A DNA stretch of 64,000 bases from Pseudomonadota bacterium (lineage in GTDB: Bacteria > Pseudomonadota > Alphaproteobacteria > Sphingomonadales > Sphingomonadaceae), in assembly GCA_023445495.1 (NCBI GenBank), contig JAEXLC010000342.1:40932-104931 (forward strand), written 5' to 3'. Below the pieces are notes generated by a model. The model was not told where the DNA came from. It searched no databases and saw nothing but the letters and a program-made list of their open reading frames with translations. The translations under genes were made by a program, and so were the position numbers. Below, piece after piece: positions 28,260 to 37,108 of the stretch. Numbering within the stretch: the stretch's first letter is position 1; every line of letters begins with the position of its first letter.

Positions 28260-28652
28260 GTGACCAAGAACATCCAGCTTCTGCTCGTCGAGGACGAGCC
28301 CATGATTCTCCTGAACGTCGAGGAGTCGCTTGTCGAGGGTGGCTTTGAGGTGACTACGGCTCTGAACGGCCGGGAGGCGATTGCCCGACTGGAGGAGCAC
28401 TCGGATGGCGTTGCGGGTCTTATCACCGATGTGAGGCTTGGTGGCGATATCGATGGATGGGACGTGGCGCGCCGTGCGCGCGAGCTGGACCCGGGCGTGG
28501 CGGTCATATACATGACCGGCGACAGCGCGGCGGACTGGGCTTCTCAAGGCGTTCCGAACAGCTTGCTCGTGCAGAAGCCGTTCGCGCATGCGCAGCTCGT
28601 CACCGCAATTTCCACGCTACTCACGCAATCAGACAGCAGCTTGGGGAAATAG
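28260..28652 (+). CDS. single-domain response regulator (CheY-like receiver)
   Basis: 130 residues, a receiver domain only. The acidic pair is in LLLVEDEPMI, the phospho-acceptor Asp in GLITDVRLGG, the Thr in YMTGD and the Lys in LVQKPF. No output domain. GTG 28260 is chosen with GGAGG (28251-28255) 4 nt upstream; a TTG 18 nt earlier is possible. No histidine kinase is adjacent, so it is an orphan that probably relays phosphate or acts by protein binding. Confidence 0.9.
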   Translation: MTKNIQLLLVEDEPMILLNVEESLVEGGFEVTTALNGREAIARLEEHSDGVAGLITDVRLGGDIDGWDVARRARELDPGVAVIYMTGDSAADWASQGVPNSLLVQKPFAHAQLVTAISTLLTQSDSSLGK

Positions 28653-28914
28653 GCGCGAGCGCACCGCCCCGCGAATGACCTTGGAAAACGGGTGCGACGC
28701 CGAGGCGCGGCGTGGAGGGACGGCCGCGCCGACAAGATGCGCGGAGCTGCTACAAATTATGAGGGGAGGGATGCTGGGCCGGCGGGGGAGTGCGCCGAGC
28801 GGCCCAGACGCCTCGCAACCCGCGGCCTGCGGCTGGCCGAAGCGGAGATCGTAGCGGGAGCACTGACGGGAAGCCGCGCGTCGTGGCGCCACCCGTCCCG
28901 AGGCATGCGAGACG

Positions 28915-29704
28915 CTATGGTGCCAGCAGGGCACGCCATCCTCCCGCCGCCATCGCCCGTGCCTCGGCCACACGGCGACGGACCCGCGACATGAGATAGT
29001 CCGAGCGGCCCTTCCAGTCCGAGCGAACCCGTTCCTCGCCATAGAGCGCCACGGCCATCTCGCGATACGACGCCCCTGCCGCGAGCGCGTCGCCGACGCG
29101 CAGCGTCTCGAGGCGCCGGGGCAGGCCTGGCTCGGCCGGGTAGAGCGGACGCGCGAAGCGCCCGGTGCGCCAAAGGCCCAGCATGCGCCGAAGGGTCAGC
29201 ACCGGCGCATCGACGCGGGTCAGCCCCGACAGCAGATAGTCGAGCCGCGCCGGCCCTTCCTCGACCAGCGTGCCTTCGACCACGTCGATGCGGATACGGT
29301 GCCATCCATCGGAGAGGGCGACATGCTCGCCTCCGCCGCCGCGTACGATCGTGGCCCAACGCATCAGGCGCCCCAGGTCGATCGCCTCGGGATCCGAACT
29401 TCCACTCGGCACCGCCCGGACCTGGAGCACGAACGGATCGAGGTCGGCGTGCCACAAAAGCCGCGCCTCGGGTGCAGGGCGCGCTGCGTCCTCGACGAAA
29501 GCACAGCCCGAAAGCCCGGGCATCCGCCTCCATCTCGAGATGGGGTGCCGCAGCGCCGTCACGCCGCAGCCGCGCGCTCACCTCGGCATAGGCAGGATCG
29601 CGGCGCAGCCACTCCCAGGCGAGGCCGGCGCGGTCGATGCCCGCCAGCGCGCGGTAGGGCGCGCTGTCCCGCCAGTCCGGACGGACGTCAGCCGCGGGCC
29701 CCAT
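28915..29704 (-). pseudogene. DUF6499-DUF2285 protein gene with a single-base frameshift
   Basis: The N-terminal part (ATG 29704, MGPAADVRPDWRDSAPYRAL ... LAWEWLRRDPAYAEVSARL) matches the N-terminal transcriptional-regulator-like DUF6499 domain, and the C-terminal part, in another frame (to 28915), matches DUF2285 (HADLDPFVLQVRA ... GASYREMAVALYGEERVRSDWKGRSDYLMSRVRRRVAEA). The two meet at an A run, 29498-29500 on the plus strand; removing one base restores ...FGLCFVEDAARPAPEA. The intact protein would be about 262 residues. DUF2285 genes are common in alphaproteobacterial mobile regions. A sequencing error is possible. Confidence 0.72.
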
Positions 29705-29915
29705 CGCCCGCCCATCGGGGCCAATGCCATGCCCAACAAAGGCTTGACCATGTTTCCGGCCACCCGAATTTGCCCTGTCGGCCGGATCGGACTAGACCCG
29801 ACCGCCTATCGATCCGACCGCGGCGGCGATGGGAAAGCGCCGGGCGCGGACAGGGCAGGTGTCGATCACGGGCGCAGCGGCTTGGGGCGCGTCCTTCATC
29901 GGTACGGCGTCCCCC

Positions 29916-30659
29916 ATGGTAATTGCGACAGCACAACAATTCGCGCTTGCGGTCGAGGCCGCCGCGAGCTTCGGCGAACTCGGCCGCCTGGTCGATGCGA
30001 TCACCCGCGAGATGGGCTTCCGCTATTTCGCGCTGACCCACCATGTCGACACGTGGCGGGCGCCGCATCCGGCGATCCGCATTCACAATTATCCGCCGGA
30101 CTGGGAAGCGTTCTTCGACGCCGAGGGGCTCGGCCGCTCCGATCCGGTGCACCGGGCGAGCCACCTGCGCAATCTCGGCTTTCCCTGGGCGATGCTGCGC
30201 GAGCTGATCGACCTGACAAGGCGCGACGAGGACATTTTGCTGCGCTCGAAGCGTGCCGGCCTCGCGGATGGCTATACGGTGCCCGCGCACCTGCCGGGCG
30301 AGGCGGAGGGGTCGTGTTCCTTCGCCACCGTCCATGGGCGAAGCTACCGCGTCGAGTGGATCCCGCTCGCCCAGTATGTCGGTACCGCAGCCTTCGAGGC
30401 GGCGCGCCGCCTGTCGGGCATGCGCCGCACCGACCTCGACCGGCCGCGACTCAGCGACCGCCAGCGCGACTGCATCTACTGGGCAGCCAGGGGCAAGTCG
30501 GAGTGGGAGACGGCGCAGATACTCGGCATCGGCCATGGCACGGCGGTCCAGCACATGAAGGAGGCGCGGCGGCGCTACGGCGTCTTCAACAAGACCCAGC
30601 TCGCGATCCACGCCCTCTATGACGGGGCGCTCACCTTCACCGATGCGATGATCCGTTGA
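29916..30659 (+). CDS. LuxR-type quorum-sensing regulator
   Basis: About 247 residues from ATG 29916: an autoinducer-binding domain (residues 15-160, with NYPPDWEAFF and SDPVHRASHLRNLGFPW carrying the conserved Trp, Asp-Pro and Trp) and a C-terminal LuxR HTH (RLSDRQRDCIYWAARGKSEWETAQILGIGHGTAVQHMKEARRRYG). The frame is open 29 codons upstream (29829), but that segment is outside the family. No good ribosome site precedes ATG 29916. It is followed by an AHL synthase gene, its likely partner. Confidence 0.92.
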   Translation: MVIATAQQFALAVEAAASFGELGRLVDAITREMGFRYFALTHHVDTWRAPHPAIRIHNYPPDWEAFFDAEGLGRSDPVHRASHLRNLGFPWAMLRELIDLTRRDEDILLRSKRAGLADGYTVPAHLPGEAEGSCSFATVHGRSYRVEWIPLAQYVGTAAFEAARRLSGMRRTDLDRPRLSDRQRDCIYWAARGKSEWETAQILGIGHGTAVQHMKEARRRYGVFNKTQLAIHALYDGALTFTDAMIR

Positions 30660-30662
30660 AAC

Positions 30663-30678
30663 TCCCCATTTCTGGGGA
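30663..30678. promoter_or_regulatory. lux-box-like inverted repeat upstream of luxI
   Basis: TCCCCA-TTTC-TGGGGA, with flanking A/T symmetry extending it to about 20 bp, begins 4 nt after the luxR stop and 60 nt before the luxI start. Position and size fit a LuxR-AHL binding site giving positive feedback. A transcript hairpin is the alternative. Confidence 0.6.
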
Positions 30679-30737
30679 ATGGTCAGCACCGGCCGCCAGG
30701 CACAGCATCGGGCCTCCACGACCAGGGGAGCCCGCAG

Positions 30738-31343
30738 ATGCTGTTCACGCACGACGACGAGAGCGCCGCCAGCGACAAGGTGATGCGCGCGATGTTCGAG
30801 GCCAGGAAGCGCGTCTTCGTCGACCTGCTCGGCTGGGACCTGCCGATCCTGGCCGGCCTGTACGAGGTGGACCAGTATGACGACGCGCATGCGCGCTACC
30901 TGATCCTCACCGACCCCGACCAGAACCACCTGGCCTCGGCGCGCATCCTGCCGACGACGGGACCGCACATCCTCGGCGAGCTGTTTCCCGAGCTGTGCGA
31001 GGCATCCGTGCCGAGCGGTCCCGACACCTGGGAGATCTCCCGCTTCTGCCTGGAGCGCAGGCTGCGCGCGCCCGAACGCCGGCGCTGTCGCGACGCGCTG
31101 GTCATGGCGCTTGCGCATTATGCGCTGGCCAACGGCATCACCACTTATACCGGCGTCGCCGAGCAGGGATGGCTCGAGCAGATCCTCGCATTCGGCTGGC
31201 AGGCCGAGCCGCTCGGCCGGCCGAACCGCATTGGCACCATGGCGCTCGGCGCGCTGCGCATCACCATTACCCCGGATACTCCCCGCCTTCTCGCGGCGGG
31301 CGGCATCCAGGTCCCAGCGATGCTGGACCAGGCGGCGGCGTGA
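30738..31343 (+). CDS. acyl-homoserine-lactone synthase (LuxI family)
   Basis: 201 residues with the invariant LuxI residues: Arg and Phe in ARKRVFVDLLGW, Trp after them, Asp-Asp in YEVDQYDDAHARYL, Arg in SARILPTTGPHIL, and Glu/Arg in WEISRFCLER. It makes the AHL signal from SAM and an acyl carrier. GGGGAG lies 7 nt before the ATG. Its stop overlaps the start of the oxygenase gene (TGATG). Confidence 0.96.
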   Translation: MLFTHDDESAASDKVMRAMFEARKRVFVDLLGWDLPILAGLYEVDQYDDAHARYLILTDPDQNHLASARILPTTGPHILGELFPELCEASVPSGPDTWEISRFCLERRLRAPERRRCRDALVMALAHYALANGITTYTGVAEQGWLEQILAFGWQAEPLGRPNRIGTMALGALRITITPDTPRLLAAGGIQVPAMLDQAAA

Positions 31344-32227
31344 TGGCGAACCGGCTCGAGACCGCACCCCGGCACCAGACAGCGCCCGGTGCTGTGCGGC
31401 AGCTGCTCGACCAGGGCTATTGCGTCCTGCCCAAAGCCCTCCCGGGCACCACGACCAAGGCGCTCGACGACGACCTCGCCCAGGCCTTCGCCGACACGCC
31501 GTTCTGCCGGGGCGGCTTCTACGGCGAGCGCACCAAGCGCTTCGGCCGGCTGCTCGCGCGCAGTCCGCATGCCGCCGAACTCGTCATGCACCCCGAGATC
31601 CTCGCCATCACCCAGGACGTTCTTGGGCCCTGGTGCGACTGCATCCAGCTCAACCTGACCCAGGCGATCGCGCTGCACCCCCAGGCGCTGCCGCAGCTGC
31701 CGCACCGCGACCAGGACATGTGGCGGGGCCCCACCGGCACCATCGAATATCTCGTCAATGTGATGTGGCCGTTCACGCCCTATCGCGAAATGAACGGCAC
31801 CACACTGCTCTGGCCCGACAGCCACGGGCCAAAGGCGCTCGACCCGAACCCCCGCACCGACCCCATCGCCATCGAGCTCGATCCCGGCGACGCGCTCATC
31901 TTCCTCGGATCGACGCTGCACGGCGCCGGCGGCAACCGCAGCTTCACCACGCGCCGCGGCGCTATCATCAGCTACTGCCTGGGCTGGCTCAAGCCCTATG
32001 AAAACCAGTGGCTCGCCTATCCGCCCGACGTCGCGCGCCACTTCCCGCCCGAACTCGCGGCGCTGGTCGGCTACCGCCAGCACCGGCCCAACCTCGGCAA
32101 CTATGAAGGCCAATGCCCGTCGATCCTGCTCCACGACACACCCAACCAGGCAATCGGAGCGGTCGATGCGCTACGCCCGGACCAGCAGGCGCTGATCGAG
32201 GCGTATGTCGCCGGGCAGCGTGGCTGA
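31343..32227 (+). CDS. phytanoyl-CoA dioxygenase (PhyH) family protein linked to luxI
   Basis: 294 residues of the Fe(II)/2-oxoglutarate oxygenase fold. The iron ligands are visible as HRD in LPHRDQDMW and the distal His in GSTLHGAGGNRS, with a following Arg for 2-oxoglutarate. ATG 31343 shares one base with the luxI stop, so the genes are translationally coupled. From memory, a phyH gene downstream of luxI is a recurrent arrangement in sphingomonads. It may modify the signal, its acyl precursor or a quorum-controlled product; this is inference. Confidence 0.9.
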   Translation: MANRLETAPRHQTAPGAVRQLLDQGYCVLPKALPGTTTKALDDDLAQAFADTPFCRGGFYGERTKRFGRLLARSPHAAELVMHPEILAITQDVLGPWCDCIQLNLTQAIALHPQALPQLPHRDQDMWRGPTGTIEYLVNVMWPFTPYREMNGTTLLWPDSHGPKALDPNPRTDPIAIELDPGDALIFLGSTLHGAGGNRSFTTRRGAIISYCLGWLKPYENQWLAYPPDVARHFPPELAALVGYRQHRPNLGNYEGQCPSILLHDTPNQAIGAVDALRPDQQALIEAYVAGQRG

Positions 32228-32234
32228 CGCCACG

Positions 32235-32831
32235 ATGAGCCCAGGCGCCACCTTCGAGCGCGTCTACAACGAGCTCAAGCGCATGCTGGCAGAGGGCGAA
32301 TTGCCCCCAGGCATTCCGATCGAGCCTGCCCTGATCGGCACGCAGATTGCGTCAAGCATAACGCCCGTTCGCGACGCACTGCATCGTCTCACTGGAGAGC
32401 GGCTGGTGGAAGCGCCGAACCACAACGGATTTCGCGCCCAATCACTCAACGAGAACGCATTGCGCGATCTGTATGGTTGGAACTGGCAAGTGCTGGAGCT
32501 GCTCACTCGGCATTCGAACACAACTATTCCGCGAATTGTCGAGGATGCTGTCGGGGAGGACATCGCGACAGCATTCGCGAAGCTCTTTGAGGAGGTGGCC
32601 CGTGGGACCCGGAACAGCGAACACCTGTACGCCGTGCGCGCCTTGAATGACCGCCTCGCACCTTTTCGTCGTCTGGAGGCGCTCGTGCTCCAGGGTCTCG
32701 ATGAGGAATATCGATCGCTTGCCTGCGCTATTCTAGCGGCGAAAGGGCCCGACCTCCGCCGTCTGCTCGCTTCCTATCACCGCCGTAGGCTGGGCGTGGT
32801 ACCCGCTCTCCTGGCGGCGGCTTCACCGTAA
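32235..32831 (+). CDS. GntR-family transcriptional regulator
   Basis: About 198 residues with an N-terminal GntR winged helix (TFERVYNELKRMLAEGELPPG ... SSITPVRDALHRLTGERLVEA, residues 5-70) and a helical FCD-like C-terminal domain. Start is uncertain: ATG 32235 begins 8 nt after the oxygenase stop, while in-frame ATG 32205 or GTG 32220 would overlap it. Base composition is lower in GC than its neighbours. It may be part of the quorum-sensing operon. Confidence 0.82.
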   Translation: MSPGATFERVYNELKRMLAEGELPPGIPIEPALIGTQIASSITPVRDALHRLTGERLVEAPNHNGFRAQSLNENALRDLYGWNWQVLELLTRHSNTTIPRIVEDAVGEDIATAFAKLFEEVARGTRNSEHLYAVRALNDRLAPFRRLEALVLQGLDEEYRSLACAILAAKGPDLRRLLASYHRRRLGVVPALLAAASP

Positions 32832-32972
32832 CACCCCCGATGCGACCGCGCCTGGCCAAGAAGCCCGTGGTCCCGAGCGCGGTCGACTCCGCGATCCACC
32901 CTTTTGAGCCACATCGTGGCACCCTCACCGGCGATAGCGGTCCATCACATGGAGCGACAAAGCCGCCCTTTG

Positions 32973-34109
32973 TCAGTCATACCCATGCTCGGCTCGATGC
33001 CAGGCGAGCGCTTTTGTGCTCGGGCTGTCGCCAGCCGCGCCCGGAGATCTGATCGATGTCGTGGAAAGGCCAGCATACTCGGTGTTGATGAGCTTTTCGG
33101 AGGTGAGGATACCGCCATCGACCGCGACCGAGATGAGACCGAGGTCGAACAGGGTATGGATGTCGGCGCGCAGGAGCAGGCCGTTCTGCGTGACGTTGGT
33201 GTCCTCTCCGAGGAATGGGCGAATATGCGCGGCCTCAAGCAATGCCTCGATGCCGCAGCCGGTCACCGCGCACTTGCCGCCATAGGCCGCCAATAGGTCG
33301 CGCCGAAAGCGCGGCTGTCCTTGCCGACGCGTGACCGCGCGCAGGATCTTCTCGCGCCCGTCCTTGAGATTGTTGGGGTCGAACTCCTTATCCGGCACCT
33401 CCAGGCTAGCCTGGCCGGTCCAACGCTGGAGCGTGAAGTTCGTCGGCTTGCCGCCGGAGTGCGCGACATAGCGAAACCGCCCCTCGTAGCGGAAGCCGGC
33501 CTCGGGATATTGGCGTTTGCTGTCGCGATAAAAGACGATCAGCTCGTCGCCATTCGCTTCGTGATCGATGATCATGCGATCGGTACGGCCCTGGGTCTGG
33601 CCTTGCCACTGGAGAATGTCTCCTTCGAGCCGGTCCTTATATTGCGTCCGATCCTTGGTTTTGTCCCTGGTGACGAACAGCCAGATTGAATTCGTGTCCT
33701 TGAGGCGGAACACGCCGTTATCGAAGTTGGCATCCACAATCCCGAAGCGCTCACGCATCGGAAGTCGCGCGTAGACGTCTCCCTCGACGAACGCCGGCGA
33801 CATCCAGCGCGAGACCTGGAAGCCGAGCGCGTTCATGCGCGCGATGACCGGAGCTCCGCCGGTGAAATCGTCCGAATGAAGCGCGTTGGCGCGGCCGTGC
33901 TGAAACCCATAGGCGGCGGCGACCAGGGGCTTGCTGTCATAGCCCACCCCGTCCTCGACGACGAAATGGTCCCTGGACCGATCGAAGCCCGCCTCCGCGA
34001 CGCTGTATTCCGCGATGAACGCATCGCGACCAAGTTCGCGGAAACGCGCCATCGCCAAACGGACGGCGCGCGGATCCGTCAGATCCGCCAGCTCTCCGCC
34101 AGTCGCCAT
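32973..34109 (-). CDS. McrA-like HNH restriction endonuclease
   Basis: 378 residues. N-terminal part (6-90) resembles the ScoMcrA N-terminal head domain (DPRAVRLAMARFRELGRDAFIAEY ... YDSKPLVAAAYGFQHG). The middle (about 115-255) resembles the helicase-associated DUF3427 type (SIWLFVTRDKTKDRTQYKDRL ... FRYEGRFRYVAHSGG). The C-terminus is an HNH nuclease: CAVTGCG (from Cys280), EAAHIRP (His295), NGLLLRADIHTLFD. Start ATG 34109 has GGGGGA upstream. Such proteins cut modified DNA. It is divergent from the methyltransferase operon. Modification type recognised is not predictable. Confidence 0.85.
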   Translation of the reverse strand: MATGGELADLTDPRAVRLAMARFRELGRDAFIAEYSVAEAGFDRSRDHFVVEDGVGYDSKPLVAAAYGFQHGRANALHSDDFTGGAPVIARMNALGFQVSRWMSPAFVEGDVYARLPMRERFGIVDANFDNGVFRLKDTNSIWLFVTRDKTKDRTQYKDRLEGDILQWQGQTQGRTDRMIIDHEANGDELIVFYRDSKRQYPEAGFRYEGRFRYVAHSGGKPTNFTLQRWTGQASLEVPDKEFDPNNLKDGREKILRAVTRRQGQPRFRRDLLAAYGGKCAVTGCGIEALLEAAHIRPFLGEDTNVTQNGLLLRADIHTLFDLGLISVAVDGGILTSEKLINTEYAGLSTTSIRSPGAAGDSPSTKALAWHRAEHGYD

Positions 34110-34348
34110 TCGTCCCCCTTTTCGATCGCAGCATCCACGACAGTCCATGAATGTCCAGGGCTGTCGCGCATCGGCGAGGGTGGGGCCGCCGCCAGCGATG
34201 CACGGCCAAAAATATCTGTGGGAAAGCCGGTCGGGTGCCGCCCATGGGATTGATTGTCGTTCGCAGTCTGTTCTTTCTGTTGCAACGCGCCGAATCGCGA
34301 TGTAAAACGATTCAATCCGCGGCATTCCGCGGTAACGGAGATTAGGCT

Positions 34349-34546
34349 ATGGGGCGTGACGGAGCGAACGCGAAGCGCGTGACGACGACGCTGACCTCGC
34401 AACGCAAGTCGCAATTGGAACGGGTCGCCGAGCGCGAGGGCGTCACCGAAGCGTGGTTGGTTCGACGCGCCGTTGAGAAATACCTGGACGAGATCGGAGC
34501 TGGGTCGGTGCTTGGAACGAAAGGCGGCGAAGATGCGCGCGGCTGA
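34349..34546 (+). CDS. ribbon-helix-helix (CopG-like) protein, likely controller of the R-M operon
   Basis: 65 residues with the RHH pattern: strand KRVTTTLTSQRKSQLERVAEREGVTEAWLVRRAVEKYLDE. It overlaps the methyltransferase gene by 14 bp and precedes it, as restriction-modification controller genes do. It could instead be an antitoxin-type protein, but no toxin gene is adjacent. Confidence 0.78.
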   Translation: MGRDGANAKRVTTTLTSQRKSQLERVAEREGVTEAWLVRRAVEKYLDEIGAGSVLGTKGGEDARG

Positions 34547-35693
34547 ACTGTTCGCCGGTTGCGGCGGGATGGCGCTCGGCATGGCGCGCGCGGGCTTTGA
34601 TCACGCGCTCATGGCCGAATATGATCGCGACGCGGTCGGCACCGTGCATCACAATCGTGATCGGGGGCTTGAGCACATCGCCCATTGGCCGATGGAGCTC
34701 ACCGATGTTCGCGATATCGACTGGGCCGCGCATCGCGGTCAGATCGAGGTCGTCTCCGGTGGGCCGCCCTGTCAGCCCTTCGGAATCGGCGGCAAGAAGG
34801 CGGGGCATGAGGACCGGCGCGACATGTGGCCCGAGGCGATCCGCGCGATTCGCGAGACGGGCCCGAAGGGTTTTCTGTTCGAGAACGTTCGCAATCTCGC
34901 GGGCCCCCGCTTCTCGCCCTATCTCGATTGGATCAAGCAGCATCTGCGCCATCCCCAGGATGAGCGCCGCGACGGCGAGGGATTCCATGAGCATCGTGAG
35001 CGCTTGCGGGCCTCTAGCAAGCCGCCCAAATATGAGGTGATCGCTCAGGTCGTGAACGCGGCGGACTATGGCGCGCCGCAAATCCGTTTCCGCGTGTTGA
35101 TCTTTGGACTCGCGACATCGCTTGGCGTCGCGCCGTCGCCGATGACGCCCTCCCATTCGCGTGATCGGCTGCTTTGGGATCAGTTCGTGACAGGTGATTA
35201 TTGGCGCCGCCACGGCATCGCGGCGCGCGCGCCTGTGTTGGAGCGCGACCGCGCGCGCGTGGCCTGGTTGCGCGCGAGCGAGCGGGAGCCCGAGGGCCTA
35301 CCCTGGGTGACCGTGCGGGACACGCTGGCCGATCTCGGCGGACCAACGGGCCGCGACAACCATGTCTTCCAGCCGGGTGCCCGGATCTACAAGGGGCACA
35401 CGGGTAGCCCGCTTGACCTGCCGGCCAAGGCTCTCAAGGCCGGCGATCACGGCGTGCCGGGCGGCGAGAACATGATGGTCCTCGACGATGGATCGGTACG
35501 CTACTTCACGCTTCGAGAAGCCGCGCGCCTCGTCGGACTTCCGGATGACTTCGCCTTCCCACGTTCCTGGTCCGAGAGCATGCGCCAATTGGGCAACGCC
35601 GTGCCCGCCCAACTCAGCGAGGCGGCGGCACGCTGGCTTGACGAGATGATTAGAAGCGGTGATGTCGATCCGGTAGGCCAGGCCGTCGCGTGA
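34533..35693 (+). CDS. DNA (cytosine-5) methyltransferase, type II R-M
   Basis: 386 residues with the C5-MTase motifs in order: I (ELFAGCGGMALGMARAGF), IV with the catalytic Cys (GGPPCQPFG), VI (FENVRN), VIII (QIRFRVLIF), and X (RQLGNAVPAQL) at the C-terminus. Start ATG 34533, AAGG upstream; the frame is open 20 codons earlier but overlaps the RHH gene. Downstream lie the cognate endonuclease and Vsr genes. If the pair is Eco29kI-like, the target would be CCGCGG; this is inference. Confidence 0.95.
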   Translation: MRAAELFAGCGGMALGMARAGFDHALMAEYDRDAVGTVHHNRDRGLEHIAHWPMELTDVRDIDWAAHRGQIEVVSGGPPCQPFGIGGKKAGHEDRRDMWPEAIRAIRETGPKGFLFENVRNLAGPRFSPYLDWIKQHLRHPQDERRDGEGFHEHRERLRASSKPPKYEVIAQVVNAADYGAPQIRFRVLIFGLATSLGVAPSPMTPSHSRDRLLWDQFVTGDYWRRHGIAARAPVLERDRARVAWLRASEREPEGLPWVTVRDTLADLGGPTGRDNHVFQPGARIYKGHTGSPLDLPAKALKAGDHGVPGGENMMVLDDGSVRYFTLREAARLVGLPDDFAFPRSWSESMRQLGNAVPAQLSEAAARWLDEMIRSGDVDPVGQAVA

Positions 35694-35724
35694 CGCGACC
35701 TGGCTCGACTGGATCGGGCGAGGC

Positions 35725-36666
35725 GTGGCGAAGAAGTCGGAAGATTCCCTAGCGTTCGAAAGTCTTTCGAAGGCACTCGCTGACGTCGTGGCGATCGCCG
35801 ACGCGGGGGTGAGCTCCGTGGTGTCGAAGCGCATTCGCAAGGGCCTGGCGGAGCACGCCGACGCGATCGAGCGGGCGCGCGCCGCCACGGATCCGATCCG
35901 TATGCCGCTCACCAGCTTCGATCCTTCCGACCCCAAGACGATCGGGCGCGTGGTCGCCCTCGCGCTGCTGGCGCAGGCACGCGTGCCGCTGCGGTCGATC
36001 GAACCGGCCTATGGCTCGGGCGTCTACGCGATCTATTACGAAGGGGATCATCCCCTCTATCGCCGGATCTCGGGTACCGAGACGCCCATCTATGTCGGTA
36101 AGGCCGACCCTTCCGACAGCGACGCGAGCACGTCGCGCGAACAGGGTCCGCGGCTGACGGGCCGCCTGATCGAGCATGCCGGCACCATCGCGACCGCCGA
36201 GGGCTACGCGGCGCTTCCCGAGGGGATGCATCGCATTCGCCTGGCCGACTTCACCTGTCGCCGGCTGGTCTGCGCGACTAATGCCCAACTGGTCGCGGAG
36301 AAGCATCTCATCGGCATGTTCTGGCCGCTCTGGAACTCCGAGACCAAGGCCTGTTGGGGCATGAGCAAACATGGCGACGCCGCCAAGACGCGCGCCAATA
36401 AGCGCTCACCCTGGGACGTGGTCCATCCGGGCCGGGCCTGGGCGCTCGATCCGGTACTCGAGGATTCCTTGTCCCTCGAACAGATCCGCGAGCGCGTCGA
36501 CGAGAATCTGGACGACGCGCCGCCGCGCACCGACCATGCCTCGCTGCTCGAGGAAGTGCTCGCCGCCTTCCGCCAGGAGCATCCCGATCTCTCCGCCCCG
36601 CTGATCCCACCACTTGGCGATATCGCTGGACCTGGCGATGACGAGGCGGGTGGCCAGGACGACTGA
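35725..36666 (+). CDS. Eco29kI-family GIY-YIG restriction endonuclease
   Basis: 313 residues. The GIY-YIG core is visible: GVYAIYYEGDHPLY then PIYVGKADP (about residues 98-130), followed by GRLIEHAGTI, with a catalytic Glu in QLVAEKHLIGMFWPLWNSE. The overall layout matches the Eco29kI family (homodimeric, cuts CCGC/GG). GTG start at 35725, 31 nt after the methyltransferase stop. It overlaps the Vsr gene by 29 bp. Confidence 0.87.
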   Translation: MAKKSEDSLAFESLSKALADVVAIADAGVSSVVSKRIRKGLAEHADAIERARAATDPIRMPLTSFDPSDPKTIGRVVALALLAQARVPLRSIEPAYGSGVYAIYYEGDHPLYRRISGTETPIYVGKADPSDSDASTSREQGPRLTGRLIEHAGTIATAEGYAALPEGMHRIRLADFTCRRLVCATNAQLVAEKHLIGMFWPLWNSETKACWGMSKHGDAAKTRANKRSPWDVVHPGRAWALDPVLEDSLSLEQIRERVDENLDDAPPRTDHASLLEEVLAAFRQEHPDLSAPLIPPLGDIAGPGDDEAGGQDD

Positions 36667-37084
36667 GCCGGTCGATCCCGCCCGAAGCGCGCAAATGGCC
36701 AAGGTGCGCGGGCGGGATACCAAACCCGAGATGCGGGTGCGTCGCGCGCTGCATGCCGCCGGGGTTCGCTACCGGCTGCATGCCAAGGATCTGCCCGGAC
36801 GCCCGGATATCGTCCTTCGTTCTCGGCGACTCGCGATCTTTGTGCATGGCTGCTTCTGGCATCGCCACGCGGATCCGAGCTGCAAATTGGCGCGGCTGCC
36901 GAAGTCGCGCCTCGATTTCTGGATGCCCAAACTCGAGGCCAATCGCGCGCGCGATCAGCTGAAAGAGGCCGCGTTGCGAGACCTCGGTTGGACGGTACTC
37001 ATCATGTGGGAATGCGAGCTAAAGAACGAGGCGATCGAGCGCGTCGTAATGGAAGTTGCGACGACGCCGCGCAGGCGACGGTAG
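36638..37084 (+). CDS. vsr: very short patch repair endonuclease (Vsr)
   Basis: About 148 residues: RSAQMAKVRGRDTKPEMRVRRALHAAGVRYRLHAKDLPGRPDIVLRSRRLAIFVHGCFWHRHADPSCKLARLPKSRLDFW is the Vsr signature, with the metal-binding Asp in GRPDIV and the zinc-binding residues around CFWHRHADPSC. It nicks at T:G mismatches left by deamination of 5-methylcytosine, which fits the linked C5 methyltransferase. ATG 36638 overlaps the endonuclease gene; GTG 36650 is another option. Confidence 0.95.
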   Translation: MTRRVARTTEPVDPARSAQMAKVRGRDTKPEMRVRRALHAAGVRYRLHAKDLPGRPDIVLRSRRLAIFVHGCFWHRHADPSCKLARLPKSRLDFWMPKLEANRARDQLKEAALRDLGWTVLIMWECELKNEAIERVVMEVATTPRRRR

Positions 37085-37095
37085 GGAATATCCGA

Positions 37096-37108
37096 GTGAC
37101 TTAGTCAC
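37096..37108. promoter_or_regulatory. palindrome between convergent vsr and TIR genes
   Basis: GTGACTTAGTCAC is a perfect 13-bp dyad that spans the TIR gene stop codon. It may be incidental or part of a bidirectional terminator. Confidence 0.25.

Noticed and set aside
29688..31367. 559-codon minus-strand frame over luxR-luxI
   Set aside because: Antisense to two genes with invariant LuxR and LuxI residues.
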